From the NCBI RefSeq assembly GCF_014131695.1, contig NZ_CP036346.1, positions 620,001 to 684,000 of the forward strand: a stretch of 64,000 nt of DNA, in the 5' to 3' direction. Below are positions 45,717 through 53,600 of this stretch, in pieces. Position 1 is the stretch's first letter. Each line of letters opens with the position of its first letter. Under the pieces are notes generated by a model that was not told where the DNA came from, did no database searches, and saw only the letters and a program-made list of their open reading frames with translations. This stretch comes from Thomasclavelia ramosa DSM 1402 (GTDB lineage: Bacteria > Bacillota_I > Bacilli_A > Erysipelotrichales > Coprobacillaceae). The translations under genes and the position numbers were made by a program.

Positions 45717-46304
45717 ATGCGCAAGAACATTATTACAATTAGCCGTGAATTTGGTAGTGGCGGTAGAACAATTGGTAAAGAGGTAGCAAAACGATTAAAC
45801 ATACCTTTTTATGATAAGGAATTAATTGAAAAAGTAGCTCGAGAGAGTGGATTAAATGTGAATTATATTGAAGAACATGGTGAATATGCACCATCTAGTA
45901 ATCCTTTTGCTTATGCTTTTTTAGGTCATTATATTGATGGGATGTCAATGAATGATTATATTTGGATGATGCAAAGAAAGATTATTTTAGAATTAGTGCA
46001 AGAAGGACCATGTGTAATCGTTGGGAGATGTGCAGATTATATTTTAAGAGATCGAGATGATTGTTTTAATGTCTTTATTTGTAGTGATCTTGATAAAAAA
46101 GTGGAACGGATCGTCAGATTATATGGGGAAACAGATGAGAAGCCTGAGAAACGTTTAGCTGATAAAGACAAAAAAAGACGAGCAAATTATAAATATTATA
46201 CTGATCAAGTTTGGGGGTTAGCGCAAAATTATCATTTATGTTTAAATAGTGGTGAAATTGGAATCGATAAATGTACTGAGTTGATTGTTGATTTAGTCAA
46301 ATAG
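45717..46304 (+). CDS. Cytidylate kinase-like family protein
   Basis: 195 residues from the ATG at 45717 (AGGAGGTG ten bases upstream). P-loop-like ISREFGSGGRTIGKEVAKRL followed by IPFYDKELIEKVA is the hallmark of the cytidylate-kinase-like family common in gut Firmicutes; the Walker lysine is replaced (GSGGRT). Later GPCVIVGRCADYIL and RRANYKYYTDQVWG are conserved in this family. Substrate unknown; it is not the housekeeping cmk. Divergent from the LytTR operon, sharing the upstream region with its operator. Confidence 0.88.
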   Translation: MRKNIITISREFGSGGRTIGKEVAKRLNIPFYDKELIEKVARESGLNVNYIEEHGEYAPSSNPFAYAFLGHYIDGMSMNDYIWMMQRKIILELVQEGPCVIVGRCADYILRDRDDCFNVFICSDLDKKVERIVRLYGETDEKPEKRLADKDKKRRANYKYYTDQVWGLAQNYHLCLNSGEIGIDKCTELIVDLVK

Positions 46305-46449
46305 TAGTTAAGATAAAGTAACTATTACTTTCTCTTTTTATGAATTGAAGGATTACATATGCTATACTGTATTGGAAAACATTATAATAAAAAGACGATT
46401 ATTTTATTATGTTAAGAACTAAAAGATAAAATAATATGAGGATAAGTAG

Positions 46450-47215
46450 ATGATAAAAGCAATTTTTTGATATTGATGGAACACTATTGGATCATGATAC
46501 ACACTTAATGCCATCTAGTACTTTTGAAGCATTAAAAAAATTACGGAAGAATGGAATTAGATTATTCGTTGCTACTGGGCGGCCACCTAATAATCTTAAA
46601 GTGATTCAAGATTGTTTCGAGTTTGATGGTTTTCTCACAAGTAATGGACAGTATTGTTTTAATCATGAAGTGGTTATTCATGAAAAATATATTGAAAGAG
46701 AAGATATTAGAAATTTATTACCATATATTAACAAAAATCAGATTCCCGTATTATTTGTAGAAATAAATGGTAATTATAGTAATATCCAAAATTATTGTCT
46801 TGATGAAGCTGCTAGATCACTGAATAAAGAGGGCTATCCCATTAAAGCTGTTAATGAAATAATTGAAAGTAAGATAATTCAATTAATGGCATATATAGAC
46901 GAGACTAAAGATAGTGAACGATTATCATATATGCCTAATTGTAAATCAGCACGCTGGACATCGCTCTTTGCGGATATCATCCCTATTGATGGCGGAGAAA
47001 ATAAGGGAATTGATCAAATGATAAAGCACTATCAAATTAATTTAGGTGAAGTAATGGCATTTGGCGATGGGAATAATGATATTGATATGTTAAAACATGT
47101 TGGAGTTGGTGTTGCTATGGGGAATGCTAATGATTTAGTTAAGGCAGCTAGTGATTTTGTTACTGACACGATTAATGATGATGGCATTTTTAAAGCATTA
47201 AAAAATTTGAATTAA
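46450..47215 (+). pseudogene. Cof-type HAD hydrolase, frameshifted at codon 6
   Basis: From ATG 46450 (GAGG upstream) the sequence reads MIKAIF and then TGA, because a T6 run is one base too long (or two too short). Removing one T gives MIKAIFDIDGTLLDHDT, the HAD motif I with the nucleophilic Asp. The rest is intact: FVATGRPPNN (motif II), and GGENKGID, MAFGDGNNDIDML (motifs III-IV). As written only a start-less part from about 46487 is open and it lacks the nucleophile. Either a recent mutation or a homopolymer error. Confidence 0.88.
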
Positions 47216-47230
47216 TTTGAAAGGGTGAAA

Positions 47231-47899
47231 ATGATGGAGCAAGAATTAACAAAATTCTTAACTTTTTGGGATCATTTAAATGAAAACGAAAAAGAGTTAT
47301 TAAAACAAAATGCCACTCTTCAAACTTATGCTAAAGGCATAACAATGCATCGTGGTAGTGATGATTGTTTAGGTGTGGTTTTAGTGAGAAAGGGTCAATT
47401 GCGGACATATATGTTATCACCAGATGGACGTGATATTACACTATATCGTTTATTTGCAGGTGATGTATGTATTCTTTCGGCATCATGTGTTTTAGAAACG
47501 ATTACATTTGATGTTTTTATTGATATTGAAGAAAATAGTGAAATCATTACAATCACGGCAACTTTATTTCAACAATTGGCGAAGCAAAATATTTATGTTG
47601 AAACATTTGGGTATAAAATGGCAACCAATCGTTTTTCTGATGTTATGTGGGCGATGCAGCAAATTTTATTTATGTCTGTTGATAAACGCTTAGCTATTTT
47701 TCTTAAGGAAGAAGCTGAAAAGAATAATTCTTTAGAGTTAAAAATTACTCATGAACAAATCGCTAAATATATGGCGACGGCTCGTGAAGTTGTAACTAGG
47801 ATGTTAAAATATTTTAGTCAAGAGGGTATTGTAAAAATATCACGAGGAAAAATAACAATAGTTGATAAACATAAATTAGATAAACTAACTATTGATTAA
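47231..47899 (+). CDS. Crp/Fnr-family transcription regulator
   Basis: 222 residues from the ATG at 47231 (AAGG six bases upstream). Cyclic-nucleotide-binding-like beta-roll (about 20-125: GVVLVRKGQLRTYMLSPDGR, ITLYRLFAGDVCIL) and C-terminal winged HTH (KITHEQIAKYMATAREVVTRMLKYF). There is no Fnr-type N-terminal cysteine cluster, though CILSASC has two Cys. Anaerobe-type regulators of this group respond to redox or metabolites. Ten or so bases after the HAD gene, probably co-transcribed. Confidence 0.92.
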   Translation: MMEQELTKFLTFWDHLNENEKELLKQNATLQTYAKGITMHRGSDDCLGVVLVRKGQLRTYMLSPDGRDITLYRLFAGDVCILSASCVLETITFDVFIDIEENSEIITITATLFQQLAKQNIYVETFGYKMATNRFSDVMWAMQQILFMSVDKRLAIFLKEEAEKNNSLELKITHEQIAKYMATAREVVTRMLKYFSQEGIVKISRGKITIVDKHKLDKLTID

Positions 47900-47904
47900 T
47901 TATG

Positions 47905-47931
47905 GAATAATCATTATGATTATTCTTTTTT
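47905..47931 (+). terminator. Rho-independent terminator
   Basis: GAATAATCA, loop TTA, TGATTATTC, then TTTTTT; five bases after the Crp/Fnr gene stop. Confidence 0.9.
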
Positions 47932-47950
47932 ATTCAAGTTAATTAATTTT

Positions 47951-47980
47951 TTTTCAAGTGATTATGAGTTGAAATTCAAG
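47951..47980 (+). promoter_or_regulatory. Operator candidate upstream of GH1 gene
   Basis: A 30-base block beginning TTTTCAAGTGATT and ending GTTGAAATTCAAG. The same block, differing at 3 of 30 bases, lies at 50545-50574 upstream of the PL8 gene. It contains direct TTCAAG copies and the palindrome TTGAAATTCAA. The LacI-type regulator encoded between the two is the obvious candidate to bind it. Confidence 0.7.
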
Positions 47981-48073
47981 CTGACATTAAAGATAATAAA
48001 TCTATATCAGTAATAGTAATTTGTTATATAAAAAATAGCTATACTGCTAGAAATAGAATGGGAGGAAGAAGTA

Positions 48074-49417
48074 ATGTTACGAAAAGATTTTTTATGGGGT
48101 GGGGCAGTTACAGCTCATCAAAGTGAAGGTGGATATACACTGGATGGTAAAGTACCAGCGGTTTGTGATTTAACAGTTACCGGTGAATATTCTGATTTTA
48201 AAGACGGAATCGATAGTTACCATCGTTATGAAGAGGATTTTGATTTATTTCAGGAAATGGGATTTAATGCTTATCGTTTTTCACTTGATTGGTCACGTTT
48301 AATGAGCGATGAAGGAGTATATAATGAAAAAGGATTTGTGTTTTATGAACATTTTATTGATGCACTGCTTAAAAGAGGAATTCAACCAATTCCAACTTTA
48401 TATCATTTTGAAATGCCAGCATTTTTATATGAGAAGTATAATGGATTTTATAGTCGCAAAGTAGTCGATATATTTGTAGAACTGTGCAAAAAGATTGTTG
48501 ATCGTTATCATGATAAAGTTGAAAATTGGATTATTTTTAATGAACAAAATGGAATTTTACAGAAAGGGCCAAAAATGTTTTTTGGGGCAGTTTGTCCGGA
48601 TGGAGTTGATACTCAAACGTTTGATAATCAAATTATGCATAATACTTTGATTGCTCATAGTCTTATTAATGAATATATTCATCAAAAAGGTGGTAAGGTT
48701 ATGGGAATGGCGACAGTGGTTCAAAGTTATCCAGAAACTTGTCATCCTCTTGATACACTTGAAAGTATGAAGGCTCAAAGTGAAGCTTATGTTTTTTTAG
48801 ATGTTTTTGCAAGAGGACATTATAATTCATATTATTTTGCAAATATGAAAAATGAAGGAACAATGCCTGAAATCTTAGATGGTGATTTAGAAATATTAAA
48901 GAAAGGGATTACGGATTCACTATCTATTAGTTATTATATGTCGACAATTTCACATTATGGTGAGGAGAGTCTAACAAATATTAATGATGTTGTAATTAAA
49001 AAGAATCCTTATTTGGAAATGTCAGAATTTGGCTGGACGATTGATCCAACTGGTCTTAGAATTACTTTAAGACAATTGTATGATCGTTATGAAATGCCAA
49101 TATATATAGTGGAAAATGGTTTTGGTTATAATGATCAAATAAATGCAGATGGCCAAATTATCGATGATTATCGTATTGATTATATGAGGAAACATCTTGA
49201 GGAAATGAAATTAGCGATTCAAGAAGGCGTTGATTGCCGTGGTTACTTGTCATGGGGACCGGTTGACATTTTAAGCAGCCGGGCACAAATGAAGAAAAGA
49301 TATGGTTTTATTTACGTCAATCGTGAAAATGATGATTTAAAAGATATGCGTAGAATTAGAAAAAAATCATTTGCCTGGTATCAACAAGTAATTGCATCAA
49401 ATGGAGAAGTACTATAA
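48074..49417 (+). CDS. Glycoside hydrolase family 1 enzyme
   Basis: 447 residues, cytoplasmic (no signal peptide). GH1 N-terminal signature FLWGGAVTAHQSEGGY; FSLDWSRLM; acid/base region NWIIFNEQN (Glu in NEQ, usually NEP); nucleophile in YIVENGFG; RGYLSWGPVDILS near the end. It should cleave beta-glycosides or 6-phospho-beta-glycosides; the loop usually holding the phosphate-binding SK-Y signature is not clearly present (MKKRYGFIYV), so an unphosphorylated substrate is possible. Shares an operator and presumably induction with the secreted lyase; 42 bases before the LacI gene. Confidence 0.93.
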   Translation: MLRKDFLWGGAVTAHQSEGGYTLDGKVPAVCDLTVTGEYSDFKDGIDSYHRYEEDFDLFQEMGFNAYRFSLDWSRLMSDEGVYNEKGFVFYEHFIDALLKRGIQPIPTLYHFEMPAFLYEKYNGFYSRKVVDIFVELCKKIVDRYHDKVENWIIFNEQNGILQKGPKMFFGAVCPDGVDTQTFDNQIMHNTLIAHSLINEYIHQKGGKVMGMATVVQSYPETCHPLDTLESMKAQSEAYVFLDVFARGHYNSYYFANMKNEGTMPEILDGDLEILKKGITDSLSISYYMSTISHYGEESLTNINDVVIKKNPYLEMSEFGWTIDPTGLRITLRQLYDRYEMPIYIVENGFGYNDQINADGQIIDDYRIDYMRKHLEEMKLAIQEGVDCRGYLSWGPVDILSSRAQMKKRYGFIYVNRENDDLKDMRRIRKKSFAWYQQVIASNGEVL

Positions 49418-49459
49418 TCGAGGAGCATGTGCTATACTATTTAATGAGGTGAAACAAAG

Positions 49460-50482
49460 ATGAAAGTGACGATGAAAGATATTGCTAATAAATTAGGAAT
49501 TTCAATTAATGCCGTTTCAATTGCACTAAATGATAAACCTGGTGTCAGCGATGAAATGCGTTTAGAAATTTTAAAAATGGCTGATAAAATGGGTTACATT
49601 AATCAAAAAAGACAATATCTATCAGTTTATTCTAAATCAAATATTTGTATTTTAATGCAAAGTTATTATGCAGATACAGGACACTTTTATTCGATTGTTT
49701 TACGGTCAATCGTTGAACAAGCAAAAGTATTTGGTTATTTTTCAATTTTAAATTATTTTGAAGAAGGGCACTTCGTAGTACCTGAATGTATTGAAGAAAG
49801 GAAAGTGGCTGGAATATTAGTTGTAGGCAAAATATCTGATAGTAACCTGCTGCTGCTTAAAAATATTGGTGTACCCGTTGTTCTAGTAGATTTTACATCA
49901 TTATGTACACCGTGTGATTGTGTTTTGACGCATAATAAACAAGGTAGTTATATGATGACTACGCATGTTATTAATAAAGGGTATCAACGGATTGGTTTTT
50001 TTGGAGATCTTGATTATTCCTTTAGTTTTGAGGATCGTTTTATTGGATTTAAACAGTCACTGTTAAAGAATAATATTGTTAGTTATTCAAAGGTTGATGA
50101 ATATATTCAAAAATATTCTTTTCTACAAGGAATTGAAGAATATGTTTTAACTAATCAAATTGATAAAATAATTGAAATTTTGAATACTAAAAAATTACCA
50201 GAGGTCTTAGTATGTGCAAATGATTCTAATGCATTTGCTGTGATTACTGCGTTAAAAGATATGGGCTTAAAAGTCCCCAAGGATATTAGTGTCGTTGGAT
50301 TTGACGATACACCGTTGTGTGTTAAATCAGTACCGCAGATCACAACAGTTCAAGTTCAAAAGGAACTGATGGGCGAGGTGGCGGTATCTAATCTAATTGA
50401 TCGGATTCATCGTAAAGATAATATTCCGATGACACAATTATTAAGTGTGAAAATAGTTGAACGAACGTCTTTAAAAATTTAA
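49460..50482 (+). CDS. LacI-family transcription regulator
   Basis: 340 residues. N-terminal HTH VTMKDIANKLGISINAVSIALNDKPGVS with hinge helix; periplasmic-binding-protein-like sugar domain (GILVVGKIS, VLVDFTSLCTPCDCV, CANDSNAFAVITALKDMG, SVVGFDDTPLC). GAGGTG precedes the ATG. It lies between GH1 and the PL8 gene, and the repeated 30-base block flanks its operon on one side and precedes the lyase on the other, which suggests it controls both. Confidence 0.95.
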   Translation: MKVTMKDIANKLGISINAVSIALNDKPGVSDEMRLEILKMADKMGYINQKRQYLSVYSKSNICILMQSYYADTGHFYSIVLRSIVEQAKVFGYFSILNYFEEGHFVVPECIEERKVAGILVVGKISDSNLLLLKNIGVPVVLVDFTSLCTPCDCVLTHNKQGSYMMTTHVINKGYQRIGFFGDLDYSFSFEDRFIGFKQSLLKNNIVSYSKVDEYIQKYSFLQGIEEYVLTNQIDKIIEILNTKKLPEVLVCANDSNAFAVITALKDMGLKVPKDISVVGFDDTPLCVKSVPQITTVQVQKELMGEVAVSNLIDRIHRKDNIPMTQLLSVKIVERTSLKI

Positions 50483-50491
50483 AGACGTTTT
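50465..50491 (+). terminator. Rho-independent terminator
   Basis: ACGTCTTTAAA and TTTAAAGACGT with loop AA, followed by TTT; the stem contains the end of the LacI gene. Confidence 0.85.
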
Positions 50492-50544
50492 CATCATTTA
50501 TAATTCAACCATATTCTACTGATTATAAAGGTTTATAAAAAACT

Positions 50545-50574
50545 TTTTCAAGTGATTTTTCGTTGAAATTCAAG
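50545..50574 (+). promoter_or_regulatory. Operator candidate upstream of the PL8 gene
   Basis: Second copy of the 30-base block (TTTTCAAGTGATT ... GTTGAAATTCAAG), 27 of 30 bases identical to 47951-47980, followed by a further GTGAT so that TTCAAGTGAT occurs twice 20 bases apart. It is 65 bases before the lyase start. Confidence 0.7.
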
Positions 50575-50639
50575 TGATAATAACTAAAAATAATAGATGT
50601 AGTAAGCGTTTTCAATATTATTTAAAAGGAGGATATTAT

Positions 50640-53600
50640 ATGATTAAAAAGGCATTGAGAATAATCCTGTCATTAGTTATGTCTTTTGGGCTTGTTTTAA
50701 GTTCCATGAATGTAACTTATGCAAGTGAGAGTGATTTTGCAACAATCAAAACGCGTTTAAAAGATTACTTTTTAACTTTAGACACGATTGATGATGGGTC
50801 AAAAGTAGAAACATGCTATGTTTCAAAAGCAAAAGATTATCTTGATTTGATTCAAGAAGATGGTGCTTTTGGGGATGTTGACTACAAAGCGACATCAAGT
50901 GCTGCTAATGGAACAGCATGGTCACCTTATTTAGCTCTTGATCGTCTACAAGCAATTACAGTTGCTTATCATAAAGAGGGAAACGCTCTTTATCATGACG
51001 AAGAAGTAATTAATAAGCTAAATAAAGCAATTGTTTATTGGGGAAAAATGAATCCATCTTCTTCTAACTGGTGGGAGAATCAAATTGGAGTTCAATTAAG
51101 ATTTTCTAGAATTGCTTTATTTATGGAAAGCATTGTAAGTAAAGATGCAATGGATATTATGCTTAATAAATTATTGGAAAAAACACCAGTTAAATATGGT
51201 ACAGGTCAAAATAATTTATGGTTTGATCAAAATTATGTTTATTACGCAATTATTACAGAAAATGGGACTAAACATACCAATTCTACAGGATTTAAGAAAT
51301 TAGATTTAAAAGAACTTGTAGATGATTATTTAAGTTATTGCTTAGTTGTTCAAACTGATGATAATACTGCTGAAGCAGTTCAGGTTGATAACAGTTTCTA
51401 TATGCATGGTAGGCAGTTCTATTCTAATGGATATGGAATGTCAATGTTTAGAGATATGAGTTTTTGGATTTATATGCTAAGAGAAACTAGTTATGCATTT
51501 GAACAAGATGTCATTGATTTAATGGCTGATTATATGATTGATGGGACAAGCTGGACAATCAGAGGAGATATTATGGAGCTTTACCTTGGATATCGGCCAT
51601 ATGATTATGATGTTGGCTATGATAACTATGCAGCAGAGTATATCGATCCACTTAAGAGAATGATTGAATCAGATCCTGATCGAGCTGATGAATATCAAGC
51701 AATCCTTGATAACATCCAAGGAAAAAATACAGTTAATGGAAAAAATGGTAATTATTATATGTGGCGTTCTGGTTATGCTTCTCACATGCGAGATGGGTAC
51801 GGAGTTAATATTAAAATGGACTCTAACCAAATCATCGGTGGTGAATGGCGTGGCAGCTGGTCAGGTTATGATAAAGACGGAGGACAATTAATTTATTGGA
51901 CATCATCAGCAGCTTCAACAATCACAGTTGACGGAGATGAATATACTAACGTTTATCCAACATATGATTGGGCTCATTGTCCAGGAACAACAACAGCAGC
52001 ACGAATCGTTCAAGATTATGCTAATGCAGGTCGTTTTACAAATGGAACTGAACATACAATTGGGGTATCCAATGGTAAATATGGAAATACTGCTTATGAT
52101 ATGAATAAAAAGGGGACTCAAGTAAAGAAAGGATATTTCTTCTTTGATGATGAATTTGTTGCTCTAGGTTCGGGGATCAATTCTACTGAGGGAGTCAATA
52201 TCCATACAACATTAAATCAATGCGAAGCTGAAGATGTAAATGTTGGTGGTCAAAGTGTGGCTGAGGGAACGAAAGAACAAATTTATAACACTAATTGGCT
52301 ATATAATGGAAAAGTTGGATATGTTTTCTTAGAAAATACGGATGTAGTTGTAAGTAATAGTGTTCAAACTAATAATCCGTCATTATGGGATGAAGCAAAA
52401 AAGAATGAAACTCCGGCTACTTTTACAGCCTATTTAGATCATGGATTAAAGCCAAGCAATGATAGCTATGCCTATATTGTCGTACCAAATACCACAGCAG
52501 GTGCAGTTAGTCAATATGCCGGTAATACACCAGTTACTGTAATTGCTAATAACGAAAAAGTTCAAGCGGTAAGACATGACGGTTTAAAACAAACTCAAAT
52601 TAATTTCTATCAAGCTGGTTCATTGGAATATAAAGATGGCTATATAATTACTGTTGATCAACCTTGCAGTATTATTATTGATGAATCAGAGGATACAAGA
52701 AAAATCTCTGTAGCAGTCAATGATACAGCAGCCAATCAAACTGTAAATGTAAATTTAAATTATGATAATCAAGAAACACAAACAACATTTGTTTCAGGAG
52801 CATTACCATATGCTGGACAAACAATGACGTTATCAGAAGGCTCAGATAATCGTTATCATACTAATTCTTCAATGATTGGACACGAAGTCGAAAAAGCTTT
52901 TGATGGTGATGAAAATACATATTGGCAAAGTGAAGAAACGCAAAATGAATGGATCAGTATGTTTACTGGCAATAATAAACATTTAGCATCTATGAATATT
53001 CTTTGGGGTGATAATTATGCTAGTGCTTATGATGTTATGGTTTCTCAAGATGGTAAAAATTATGAATTATTGAAATCTGTAAGTAATGGTGATGGTAAGA
53101 CAGACACGATTGAATTAAAAGGAGTCTACCCATATATTAAGATTATCATGAAAGATGGAAATGGAAATTGTTTTGAAATTAAGGAAATTACATTTAAAGC
53201 AAGTGATTCAATAGCGCTTAATAAATCTGTTGAAGCAAGCAGTACGTCAACAAATGACCCTGGAAATACTAAAGAATTAGTTGTAGATGGTAATACAAGT
53301 ACAAGATGGAGTTCATTACGAAATGAAGATGAGAACTGGATCATGGTTGATTTGGGACAATATTCAGAAATTAATGCTATGAGCATTCAATGGGAATCCG
53401 CTTGTTCTGATGATTATGATATTCAGGTCTCTAGTGACAAAAATAACTGGATAACGGTTAAAAATAGTATGGCAACTGGAAGTAGCTTATTGGATGAATA
53501 CAATTTTGATGAACCTGTATATGGGCGTTATGTTAGAGTTTCGTCACATAAATCAAGAACTTTAAAATATGGTATTAGTATTTATGAAATTTCTGTGTAT

